From Chloromonas sp. AAM2 (Eukaryota > Chlorophyta > Chlorophyceae > Chlamydomonadales > Chlamydomonadaceae), in NCBI GenBank assembly GCA_004335635.1, contig QAXH01005242.1, positions 1,645 to 18,940 of the forward strand: a stretch of DNA of 17,296 nucleotides, written 5' to 3'. Both the position numbers and the translations under genes were made by a program. A model generated the notes under the pieces. The model saw nothing but the letters and a program-made list of their open reading frames with translations. It searched no databases and was not told the DNA's origin. How positions within the stretch are numbered: position 1 is the first letter of the stretch; the number at the start of each line of letters is the position of its first letter. Of the stretch, positions 1 to 8,860 are shown piece after piece.

Positions 1-70
1 GGCAGAGAGAGGCAGGGCAGGGAGAGGCAGGGCAGGGAGAGAGAAAACGAGAGCAAGAGAGGGGCCCACA
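1..70. repeat. Purine-rich tract with a 15-bp tandem pair
   Basis: GGCAGGGCAGGGAGA occurs twice in tandem (11-25, 26-40) within a G/A-rich stretch. On the transporter's coding strand this is a long pyrimidine tract downstream of the donor at 209. That is what one expects before the acceptor of the next exon beyond the left edge. Confidence 0.7.
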
Positions 71-209
71 CCAGCACGCCAACTGCTGGTCATGTGGTGG
101 CATACTGAGACCCGAAACGGACTTGCACCAGCAGCCCCAGTTACTCCAACAGCTGAGATTAGTTCTTTTGTGTCAAGCACCGCCACCCCCTTGCGCTCCA
201 CCCACTCAC

Positions 210-3200
210 ATTGCATCCGAGGAGATGCGCTGGTCGGGGTTGTCCACGGCTGCCTGCGCCTGGAGGGAGTAGAAGGTGCGGCCGGCAAAGTAGTCGTTCA
301 TCAGCCGTTCGGTCAGCCACGCCCGCCACTCCAGTGCCAGGGTGCTCTGCAGCCATGCAAAGCCATGTAATGATGACGACAACTGTGTGCCAGGGTACTC
401 TGCAGGAGAGCAAGAGTCAAGAGAATCATGATTGAATTCTGATGGCCCAGCATACACAAAGCATTCCAAGGGACTGCAGGCTGCGTGTCTGCCAGTGTCG
501 GTGTCAGCCGTCTATTGGCACAGTGTTTGGCCTGCAGTCACTTGGAATGCTTTGTGTATGCACCGCAAGAATCTACTAGAGCGCAGTACAGTGCATACAG
601 TAGTGTAGTGCATGCATACAGTGGTGCAGTGCATGCACACAGTGGTGCAGTGCATGCACACAGTGGTGCAGTACATGCATACAGTAGTGAAGTGCATGCA
701 TACAGTAGTGTAATGCATGCATACAGTAGTGTAGTACATGCATACAGTCGTATAGTACTGCAATAAGCACCACGTGACCTCTCTGAACAGTCCTGTCAGT
801 ACGTACACACGGAAGCACAGTACGTGCACACGGAAGCACAGTACGTGCACACGGAAGCACAGTACGTACATAGTAGTGTAGTACATTCACACAGTAGTAT
901 AGTACTGCCAGAAGCACCACGTAATGATGACTGTGCTGGCAGGCAAGTGACCTCAATAAACAGTCCTCTCGGCTAGCATGACCCTGATGAAGACTCTTGT
1001 CTCCTCACCTGGTAGTAGCTCTTGAACACGAACACAGGGATGCCCACTGTGAAGGCACCCAGGTACTTCATCTGCATGCACACACACACATGCACCTCCT
1101 CATAGATCATGACCTACACACCGATGGTCAACTGACACATGCACTGCCGAGCACAGCTGATGACCAAGTCCCCTCATAGCGCCTTGAAGTTGCCTTCTGC
1201 TGCTCAGGGTTTGTTACGACGGTATCCAGCCTCGTGCCTCGCATGGCTTGCTAGCGTTCGCACTCGGTGCATGTGGGCCCCCCTGATGCAATCAATCAAT
1301 ATACTCTTCCTGGTGAAAGAACTTGATGATAGCGTAGCGTAGCGCAGAGCACAGCTGATCGTATAGCTTAAGAACCATGAAGAGCGTGGCATGATGCAAA
1401 ACACAACTGACTAACCATTTAGTATATTTGAATGATTACATCAGGGGGCCCACGTGCACCGAGCGTGAACACTAGCGAGCTATGACTACCGAAGAGTGAA
1501 ACGCAGATGGAGACGGCAATTTCCGGTGACCACTCGACCATCTGGTTGGTCCTGCGGTACCGTGGGTTGAACCATGGTTAGCTATGCAATGATGATGATG
1601 AAATGATGATTCACCGACGCATCAGGCTACCCTAGGACCCCAATAGTACAGGCAGCACTTGGTTACCAGCGGATCAGCCTCACCAGCTGCAGCCCAAACA
1701 AGTCCTCGTTCTTTTCACTGAGGGCATTGAAGAAGTCGCGGCCGAGGAAGTTGAAAGCCACACTGCATGGAGGGCATGGGAAAAGAAGCATGGCATCCCA
1801 GGAATGCACCGCATGCTCATCAATCATATCAAAGCATATCAAATCCATGGCCAAGCCAGGCATGCTTTGGAGCCAAGCAGCCCCAAGGACATAGAACCCC
1901 AATAGCCAGCCGAAGTGAATTCAAGGAGGCGGCTAGATGGAGGCAATGCATGCATGTCTGCCATTAGTTGCTGTAGAGTTGAGTACTGCGAGATAACACA
2001 GTCTTCTGCGCTGGAAATTGTTCAAGTTGACTTTGCTGTTGTAGACAAGGGTGCAGTGGTGACCAGTAGGTTACCGGCAATTTACATTCCCCCTCGCCCC
2101 CGCTGAGCAGTCCTCCCCTGACAATGCTCCACAACAACAATGCATGCATTATGTCAGTGCTCACGTGAACCGCGAGGCTGGGCTTCCTGCTGCTTAGTGT
2201 GTCTCGTACAATGTACGATTGTACAGCTTGTATGCTCGTGTTGTATGGTCGTACACTTCACATGCCTTCGCCCACCTGACGCCTGTAGTGGCCAGTGTGA
2301 GTCCCACCACACCCGCCAGCTTCCATCTCGCTGAGCCGCCCACCACAGGATCGGTCCAGTAGGGCATGGCAAGCTGCGACAGGCGGGCATGTGCCACATC
2401 GGGCGTTATCAGGTGAAGACAGTGGAGCAGACAGGAGTCAAGACAATGGAGCAGACTACAGTGCTGCTCCAAACTAGTTTACGAGCAGACACAAACCTCG
2501 CAAATTATTCATGAGCGCAAAGCCAAGTTAGAAACGGTTCGCAACCGAATCTTGCGAATTGGCCTGTTGATTTGCAACCTACTAGGCCTCGGCAAATACA
2601 ATGGTCAAAACAAGGATTGATGGTGAGATCTGAGTAGTATGTGTGAGTACGGCTTACACCTGCCCTGTCCGTCATTGGCAGCTATAAGCTGTGTCTGGTA
2701 GTGACTTTGTTGAGAAGGCTTGCAAAATCAGCAGAACCAGCATGTTGGTCCGCACAGTTGAACAATCCTGACATTGCCAACTTGCAAAATCGCAATCAAG
2801 TTAAGTTTGCAAACGTACACATGGGGTGACTTTCAGTCCGCAAATCAGTAATGAGCGCAGACTAGTTTGGAGCAGTACGGCAGCAGAAGACACGTACAGC
2901 CGTGCAGTGTTTGTGTGTATCAGAAGGTATCACAGCGTGGATCCCATCTGTTATCTGCTCGTCACAGGTCTTGCATTGTATCTGAAATTGCTACCAACGT
3001 GCAAGTTGGAGAACGATGAACAATGATAGCGCAAAACACTGTGTGACTAGCCAATGCACTGAAGCTGAACCACGAAATGCAGTGCATGTGAGGCGCTGCC
3101 ATGGCTAGGGTTGCAACTGCAGGGGTCTGCATGGGCTGGCGCTATTCGCCAGCCGTTTGGTTGTTGCCATGGACATTGTATTAGCGAGTGTGGAACATGT

Positions 3201-3694
3201 GTCGGTGGCGTGGTCATGTTCATGGCATGCCCAAGGTAAGGCCATCACACATGACGCACATGGCTTCTCAACACAGGCAGATCCATGACACCAGACCTTA
3301 GGGGTGCACTCGTCATGCAGAACAAAGACACAGAGGATGAGGGTGCATTTCAAGGCATGCATGCTTATTGCACGTATTGACTGTTGGGCTAGATCAGGAT
3401 GGCAGGTGCCACGTACATGTGTGGTCATGAGGCGCAAGTACACCCTACAATTGTGTGAACCACTGATCGGAAGCTGCCCACCTGTAACATCCGCTGGTAC
3501 AACACCCCTGCATTGGTGCTGGCTCCTTCCACGTTGGGGCTTGATGGATCAGTGTTGCTGTTGGCAGGTTCTGATGTGGCTCGACATCTTGCCAAATGTC
3601 TGGCTGGCAGCTGAGCTGCTGGACGCCTGTGTGCTAACCCTGTGGTTGGTGTTCTTGCAAAGACTGGTCGTGTGAATGCCGTATTTGGTTGCAT
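210..3694 (-). CDS. Plastid-type ABC transporter, ABCD half-transporter family (5' part, runs off left edge)
   Basis: Exons, in transcript order: 3694-3482, 2373-2276, 1762-1684, 1071-1009 and 346-210. All introns are GT-AG and the phases close (0, 2, 0, 0, then 2 into an exon beyond the left edge). About 196 residues are visible. Residues 1-45 are rich in R, A, T, P and S and poor in acid, like an algal chloroplast transit peptide. Residues 66-76 (YQRMLQLAMPYW region) open the ABC_membrane_2 domain. Membrane helix 1 (WKLAGVVGLTLATTGV onward) covers about 88-111 and contains FNFLGRDFFNAL just after it. Helix 2 covers about 133-151. EWRAWLTE is at 157-164 and the family hallmark DNPDQR at 186-191. 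In the family, a half-size permease-ATPase dimerises and moves fatty-acyl or other hydrophobic substrates; this type is plastid/cyanobacterial rather than peroxisomal. The substrate is unknown here and the ATPase lies outside the window. ATGs at 3709 and 3763-3766 are in frame upstream, so the exact start is uncertain. Confidence 0.85.
450..561. repeat. Inverted repeat with 31-bp arms (intronic hairpin)
   Basis: Arms 450-480 and 531-561 are reverse complements at 30 of 31 positions; the exception is G471 against A540. The loop is 50 nt, and one further pair (481/530) plus possible G-U pairs extend the stem. It lies in the transporter intron 347-1008, so it would be transcribed as a single RNA hairpin. 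It might be a small-RNA precursor or the remnant of a miniature inverted-repeat element. Confidence 0.9.
594..760. repeat. Tandem array, 21-bp period, eight copies
   Basis: Units start at 594, 615, 636, 657, 678, 699, 720 and 741. Each begins CATACAG or CACACAG and ends GTGCATG or a close variant. Because 21 is a multiple of three, open frames run through it on both strands and give heptapeptide repeats, but it lies in an intron of the minus-strand transporter gene and is not considered coding. Confidence 0.92.
797..868. repeat. Second 21-bp-period tandem array, about 3.4 copies
   Basis: Units start at 797, 818 and 839, with a partial copy at 860. They contain CACACGGAAGCA, unrelated in sequence to the first array but with the same period. 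Flanking text is also duplicated: the stretch ending in AGCACCACGT near 735-775 recurs in diverged form near 880-922, so the two arrays probably grew together in the same intron. Confidence 0.88.
2464..2875. mobile_element. Possible miniature inverted-repeat element in transporter intron 1
   Basis: CTGCTCCAAACTAGT at 2464-2478 is an exact 15-bp inverted match to 2861-2875. Just inside each end a 21-bp direct repeat recurs (2499-2519 and 2839-2859, 18 of 21 identical), and CTTGCAAAATC occurs twice inside (2719, 2781). The interior is AT-richer than its surroundings and encodes nothing recognisable. No clear target-site duplication is visible, so assignment as a MITE is tentative. It lies within the intron 2374-3481. 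Confidence 0.4.
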
Positions 3695-4028
3695 GCCTTG
3701 CCATTGCATGGGACCAGTGACTCGGTGTTGAATCTGACCTAGGTGTATCGAGCAGTTGATCATCATCTGGATGACCAGAACGCCTGGCAGAATGTCTTAG
3801 CTTATCCTAATGCGGTGTTGATGGTCAAACTCGATTACAAGGAATGCACGAACAGGCTCGGGTTATCGCGGGTACACTTTAATCCCCTTTATCTAACCGC
3901 ACATTGTTCGGTTTGCCTGCTGTCGTCAATATACGGCATTTGGTGCTGCATCTGGTGTTGCATTTGTGGATTCGGCATCTGGTCTTGCATACAAATGCAT
4001 CCAACTCTAAGCGATAAGCATGCATAGT

Positions 4029-4034
4029 CACGTG
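4029..4034. promoter_or_regulatory. G-box (CACGTG)
   Basis: A palindromic CACGTG lies near the middle of the divergent promoter, about 335 bases from the transporter ATG and 395 from the bZIP ATG. CACGTG is a general plant bZIP/bHLH target. A six-base motif is weak evidence alone, and others occur in introns nearby. Confidence 0.3.
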
Positions 4035-4254
4035 CAGACCTCCCGCTGGCACTTGCTAGACTTTCAGAACAAACCATGACAAACTGCAGTGAGGCAAAGT
4101 GGGCAGACACAGCAACCCTAGCTGGCGGAACTGATCAAGGCCTTGCTTATGGATTGAGGCAAGGACTCGCTAGTTCAGTAGCAATCTCAAGTGGATCGCA
4201 GAACGATTCTGAATTGCGAACTCTCAAATATCGTTTCGAAAACGGCTGTATTGC

Positions 4255-4269
4255 TGACGAGTGCTGACG
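4255..4269 (+). promoter_or_regulatory. Pair of TGACG motifs spaced 10 bp
   Basis: TGACG occurs at 4255-4259 and 4265-4269, each inside a repeated TGCTGACG word, so the two copies sit one helical turn apart on the same DNA face. TGACG is the half-site recognised by many plant bZIP factors. They are about 160-175 bases upstream of the bZIP start codon. Function is inferred only. Confidence 0.35.
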
Positions 4270-4367
4270 CTCACCACAAAGTGCCTTTGCACAGTCAGCA
4301 CTAGACGCAAGTTTCCGCAACTCAGCAAGACGCTCAGCGAAGCGAACACAGACACAAGCAGTATATC

Positions 4368-4377
4368 TGACGTGGCA
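4368..4377 (+). promoter_or_regulatory. Hybrid C/G-box bZIP site TGACGTGGCA
   Basis: TGACGTGGCA has an ACGT core with TGACGTGG flanks. This is a high-quality target type for plant bZIPs and resembles elements used by group C factors and by stress-responsive bZIPs. It ends 52 bases before the ATG at 4430, so it lies in the proximal promoter or 5' UTR of the bZIP gene. It could mediate autoregulation, but that is inference. Confidence 0.45.
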
Positions 4378-4429
4378 AACCCCTGGCTTTCTCGGCCCGG
4401 GGTTCGAAGAGCTTCCCCATTTCAAGTTG

Positions 4430-6630
4430 ATGGCCTCAGGCATCGAGCGAGTGCTGAGCGTAGACGATCTCGTTGGCGGCATTTGGAGACTGAATCCAGG
4501 AGCTTACCAAGGATTAGCCAACATGGGGATGGGACGCACAGACAGTGAGGCTGCTTTCCAGGAGTTCCTCAAACGCATTCCTTCGGCCAGCAACCTCGCT
4601 GCAATAGCAGGCTCCGCAGGCCAGCTTTCTGGCGCTTTTGATGGTGCACTAGGACCTTCTTCCGCGAGCCTTCTCCCACCAGCACCCCATGCCACAGACC
4701 TTGCATCCGGACCCAGCATGCCGCGAGTCAGCTCTTTGGACTTCTTGGCACGCTTGGTGACCCAACACCCGCCCTTCAGTCCACCAGCTCCCGCGCACCA
4801 CGCCATGAACGGGGCAGTTCTGAAAATGGAGCCACCCGCAGGTTTGTATCACAGTCTTTGAATCGTTCCGGCTTCCGACTCCTTCTCACTATTCGGTGCA
4901 TATCGCTTTCGGTCAAGCCGAACTTTGCTCAGTTGCTTTATGTCGTGAATGGGCAGCAACAATCGTGTCTGTCATGCGCTTGCTTGCAGGACCTCTTGCA
5001 TTGCCTGGGGTAGGCACGGACGCATACGCAAACAACCTATCGGTTGCGCTCTCCGCAATGCCTGCACTGCAAGCGTCAGCAGCAGCAAATCCCTTGGCCG
5101 CCGCACCACACCACCCTGTGGCGCACCATCATCCCGCCCTTGCGGCAGCAGCAGCACTCCAGCTCCAGGGTCAACTAGGTCACCTCTCCCGACTTGCTGC
5201 CCCACCACCAGCGCCAGCTCGTCGCGCAACCAGTCACACCAACACCAACACTAACTCGGGGGGCACTAGCCACAGCGATGGCGATCAGGACAACGACAAA
5301 TCAGAGAACCGGCGTGCCCGCAGGTATGCACATGGGAGAGCCCATGGAGCCCATTACATGCATGATGTTTACTTTCGTCTTGCATTGTTACGATGCACTG
5401 TCGTGTGCATCTGCATCGTGTACCAACCCATGTGTGTCACACCACCTGGGGGCATGTCTTGAATTGTTACATTGCACTGCGTGTGCCTGCACCTTTGTGT
5501 GTTTTCACCAGAGTGTGTCACACGCAACTTGCAGGATGTTGTCCAATCGGGAGTCTGCAAGGCGGTCACGGCGCAGGAAGCAAGAACATTTATCCAAGCT
5601 AGAAGTGGAGGTAAGCAGCTTGCCGGCATCCACTTGCCTGCAAGTCCATCATTTCAGACAGGCTTAGGGAAAGCTCAATTGAAAGGGTGGGGGGTGGGGG
5701 GTAAAAGTTGAGCCGCTTACCAAAGGAAGCGTTTGGGGGCCAAGCGTGTGACTGCCACTAACCTGCTGTGGCCTGGCCTTATCATCTGAGTGATCCACAC
5801 GTCAATGCACAACTGCCATGCTTTGGTTTTTGGCCGCAGTTGAACGAAGTCATGGAGGAAAAGAAAGCTGCAGCAGACCGAGCTCAGAGCTTGGAACGAC
5901 GCTGCAATTCGATCGAGGAGGAGAACAAGCGGCTGCGAGAGGAGAACGAGCGGTTGAGGGACGAGCTCAGGTTTCTCCGCAATGAGGTGAGAGGAAGGCC
6001 AGGCGTACTTTAACACGGGTACAACTATTAAACAATACAACACAATTTGGTTGGCGATGGTTTGATTGCAGCAGACTTCGGCTGTAGCCACAGCTGACTG
6101 ACAAAGTTGGCTGCACGTGGCTGGTGTGTGTGTGTGTGTGTGTGTGGTGTTACCAGCTTTTGATGGGAAGTTGTGTTTTAACGTCTTAGGCACTGAACAC
6201 AAGGCATATGGGTACCTAGACTGCTGCAGGGTTCTGGGAAACATTGTGCTTGCATCGGCAGGCAAAAAACTATCACAGAGCGTATTGTGATCTGACTGGT
6301 ATGTTGCAGTTCACGGAGCGCAAGGAGCGAAACGGTTGGAGGCGGGATGATGACTATGACCGTGACTGCCCGCCACCCAAGCGCAACCGGGGTGATGACC
6401 GCATTCAGCACCGAAACAGCGGTGGGGACGACCGAGTGCAGCAGCGCAACAACGGCGGCGAACACCGGAATGGTGGCAGTGGTGGGGAGGACCGACCACA
6501 GCAGCGGAATGGGAATGGTGACGACCGGCGAGCCCGGCAGCAGCATGCAGATGAGGAGGAGCAGCAGGAGGAACGGGAGGAGCAGCAGGGAGGAGGGTAT
6601 GGCAAAGACAGCCGGGGTGGCCGCCACTGA
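4430..6630 (+). CDS. Group C (Opaque2-like) bZIP transcription factor, five exons, 429 aa
   Basis: Exons: 4430-4841, 4990-5323, 5535-5610, 5840-5986 and 6310-6630. All introns are GT-AG (148, 211, 229 and 323 nt; phases 1, 2, 0, 0). The basic region follows RRMLS and reads NRESARRSRRRKQ, with N253-x7-R261, the plant bZIP DNA-contact pattern for ACGT cores. The zipper has d-position residues L271, V278, A285, L292, I299, L306, L313 and L320, i.e. eight heptads, the long-zipper form typical of group C. Near the N terminus LSVDDLVGGIW (9-19) and RTDSEAAFQEFL (36-47) line up with the conserved N-terminal motifs of land-plant group C factors. The middle (about 139-230) is A/P/H-rich and disordered-looking. 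The C-terminal exon (324-429) is an R/D/G/N/Q-rich tail ending in acidic and glutamine runs. It should be a nuclear dimeric regulator. The ATG at 4430 is the first in frame and lies just before the conserved motif. Confidence 0.92.
5379..5530. repeat. Diverged tandem duplication, about 79 bp, in bZIP intron 2
   Basis: The segment from 5379 and the segment from 5458 align through CTTGNATTGTTAC, a TGCACTG word, GTGTGC...TGCA and a terminal GTGTGTCACAC word, with scattered mismatches. The second copy ends at the acceptor of exon 3. The intron therefore seems to have roughly doubled in length by local duplication. Confidence 0.6.
6124..6146. repeat. (GT)n microsatellite in bZIP intron 4
   Basis: An uninterrupted GT dinucleotide run of 23 bases in the intron 5987-6309. 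Confidence 0.95.
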
Positions 6631-6659
6631 TCAGCATGCCCGCACAGTGACGTGCACTT

Positions 6660-6782
6660 GGGGCACTCCGGTGTCCTCCCATGTGCGAATGGGGCATTGT
6701 AGTGTCTTTTCATGTGCACATGCGGCATGCTGGTGGTTGCCACATGCGCACAGCGCACTGCGGTGTCTTCCCTCATGCATGT
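6660..6782. repeat. Three diverged ~31-bp repeats in bZIP 3' UTR/downstream DNA
   Basis: Segments 6660-6690, 6691-6721 and 6753-6782 share the pattern G-GGCAYT-N-NGTGTC-then-CATG. The first two are directly adjacent, the third is about 31 bases further on. They begin 30 bases after the bZIP stop codon, so they probably lie in the 3' UTR. Confidence 0.55.
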
Positions 6783-7097
6783 GTGTAGCTGTGTGTCCCA
6801 GGCTCCATGCGCTGTTGGTAGAACGCAGCGCGTGTCGCCTCTTCCATGTCCAGCATGGTTGTGCAGCAACAGCAACTGAAGATTCCGGCCAGCTTAGTGT
6901 GGCCTGGGTTGGACTCTTGGTCGGGCTTTGGACGACTGGCGGTTGCCTGTGACAGTTGCCAGTTGTGTACAGTTTTGGTCTTTGGACTCGTACGCACGAA
7001 TTCGATTGCCAGGGAGACCATCATCTTCAGGGGAGACACCATGCCAACGGCAGATGTACTATCTTTTTAAACGCCCGGTCAGCAGCTCTACAGGACC

Positions 7098-7102
7098 TGT
7101 AA
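7098..7102 (+). terminator. Candidate poly(A) signal TGTAA for the bZIP gene
   Basis: TGTAA is the usual polyadenylation signal in chlorophyte nuclear genes. This copy lies about 470 bases after the stop codon, a plausible 3' UTR length. A five-base word is expected by chance every kilobase or so. Confidence 0.25.
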
Positions 7103-8473
7103 AGAGGCTCTTGCACACACGGATGACAACAGCAATCTTGCGCGACCAACGGCTTGGGTGTTACACGAGCGGTGTGCATTTGCAGCTTCGGACACGAGCG
7201 TGCGACTGTGCTTTTGTGCACGCTCAGCAATCTCGAGTGGCGGAGAAGAAGAGAGTTCTGGTACGGCACTCTTGTTTTGCGGGATATGCGTCGTTGTTTT
7301 TCCATCACCTGATATCAGACTTTGGCTTGCCTGCTGGAATACTACTGCTGGATAACATCAACAAAAGGCTTGAAGAGAGATATTTGTTGTGGCAGGTGAC
7401 AGGTATGCAGTGTTGTGCAGCACATCGACGCATTACTCTCTCTGGTCGCGCTCCCTGTTGATCTCTGTTGTACGGATGCCTACTAGTTTCCTTCTGGGTT
7501 GCTGCCATCATTTTTCAGTGCGACGTGCAAGCTGTTCATGGTTGCTTTTGGGATGACTCACGTGCTGCCTGGGTTTCTTTACAATCACTTGCCAGGGCAG
7601 AAGCACGGCTTTGCTGTTCCAAGTCCCGCATGCACCACCTTGTTTGACTCCAATTCTTGGAGACTTCATTTTCAATCTGGCTGCAGCATGAGCAACTCAT
7701 ACTGCCATGCAGTCAGAGTACCTCAACTCGTGGAAGGTATGCTGCTCATGAATTGGAATGCTCCTGACATGCACAGCGCGCAAGCCCATGATGCAACTTG
7801 CTGTGCACAGCGCATGTGCATAGTCAATGCGGCACAGCGCCCTGGCTGCTTCAACCAAACCAGACCAATCAATTCAATCGTGTTCCACCCTTCTCAGCTG
7901 AATTAATCGCTGTATAATTACTCTCCAGGGCTGTGTTCATGGGTTTGCGGCTTAAGATTTGCACTGGTGCGGTGTGCCTCCTAAGCAGCCTCTGTTTCAT
8001 CCATCTGCTTGTGCAGAGCTGCTGCAAATAGCAATTACGTTGTAAGAGACACATGTATGCTGTTTTTGCAGAAATTCCAGTGTGCTGCACAGCAGCGGCG
8101 GAGGTAAGTGAAATCAAATTGTTTGGGAAGCTTCACCAACCTATCTGCGGCCCAGTGAGCGCAGCTTTAAGCCTACCAAAAGTAGGATGCCTCGTTGATG
8201 ACATTCCGGATGCTCAGAACATTCTTGTCAGGTTGCAAAGTTGGAAAGGAAGTTCTGACAACGTCTCAGGAACACCTCTGACTTCTGTGGAAGCAACGAC
8301 ATTTAAACCAAATGCCGACTTGCATGCCTTCATCCACTGCCGGTGCGACATGGCTGGTGCACCAAGCGCCCCGAGTGCGCCACCACATGGACGAAATGCA
8401 AATACTGAGTTTGTTCAGTGCCAGGTGGGCCCACACAAGGCCCCCTTTTTCAAATTGAAGAGGGACAGCAATG

Positions 8474-8529
8474 TGCTGCTGTCTACGCCAGCTGCCTTCA
8501 TTGCTGCTGTCTACACCAGCTGCCTTCAT
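8474..8529. repeat. 28-bp tandem pair
   Basis: Segments 8474-8501 and 8502-8529 are identical except for one G/A difference and contain CCAGCTGCCTTCAT. They are in apparently non-coding DNA upstream of the glycosyltransferase-like gene. Confidence 0.85.
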
Positions 8530-8860
8530 TGCATGGGTGACACCGACATAGCGCTTGAGCAATGTGCATCCACACGCAGGGGTGATACCACCGGTTTGGT
8601 AGGGTTGCCTACAGTCAGCACAGCAAAGTTTGAGGTCAGCTTGTTGGTCTTCTATGTCAGTGAATTGCTGTGTTGCGTTGCATGACACCAAGACACATGC
8701 GGAAGTTGCCAACGTCCGAAAACGGAATGTCTCGCCCCCTTCGTTCATTCGTTCTCCCATTAACTCTGCACGCTTGCACAGCGTAACCAGGTGCTGATTG
8801 CTGCTGGGACACTATCCGGCCGTGCGGTCGGCTAACTCTTTTGCAATCCGAGCGATGTAG

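Larger units (their letters stand above)
3695..4429. promoter_or_regulatory. Divergent intergenic region between the ABC transporter and bZIP genes
   Basis: This stretch separates the two divergently transcribed start codons and must carry the promoter and 5' UTR of both genes. It contains a CACGTG G-box at 4029-4034, two TGACG motifs at 4255-4269 and a TGACGTGGCA element at 4368-4377. I see no convincing TATA box at a fixed distance from either start. The open frames in it look like chance: none has a recognisable domain or splice partners. Base composition drifts from AT-richer near the transporter to GC-richer near the bZIP start. Confidence 0.6.
6631..8860. other. Intergenic stretch between bZIP and glycosyltransferase-like genes, no gene recognised
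   Basis: No open segment here shows a known domain. The longest open frame (8053-8685, 210 codons) has no recognisable motif and is interrupted by repeat DNA. One small segment, 8072-8103, is bounded by a strong acceptor (TTTTTGCAG) and a perfect GTAAGTG donor, so it could be a non-coding 5' exon of the downstream gene. A candidate receiving acceptor (CTTGCACAG) ends near 8781. This is untested. Confidence 0.5.

Noticed and set aside
594..868. CRISPR-like array
   Set aside because: The units are contiguous or nearly so with no unique spacers, and the context is a eukaryotic intron.
485..956. Open frames on both strands with heptapeptide repeats (VHAYSS/VHAHSG and the CMHYTTV type)
   Set aside because: They are translations of 21-bp tandem repeats inside an intron of the transporter gene, open on both strands only because the period is a multiple of three.
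1501..1520. 16-base word shared with 13512-13527 as evidence of a transposon
   Set aside because: Flanking similarity is too short and diverged by eye to define an element; kept only as a possible dispersed repeat.
2374..2472. Upstream extension of transporter exon 2 (frame starting 2472)
   Set aside because: The acceptor at 2374 joins exon 1 in phase and yields the family-like YQRMLQ-LAMPYW junction; the extension has no good acceptor before it.
4385..4415. tRNA-like T-loop (GGGTTCGAAG)
   Set aside because: No matching T-arm stem, anticodon arm or acceptor stem around it.
6347..6952. 201-codon plus-strand frame overlapping the last bZIP exon
   Set aside because: It is an out-of-frame shadow of the bZIP tail; the bZIP frame continues the zipper exon in phase and explains the composition.
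8053..8685. 210-codon open frame as a gene
   Set aside because: No domain or motif, no conserved-looking segment, and it spans a 28-bp tandem duplication; its start lies just before a strong splice acceptor.
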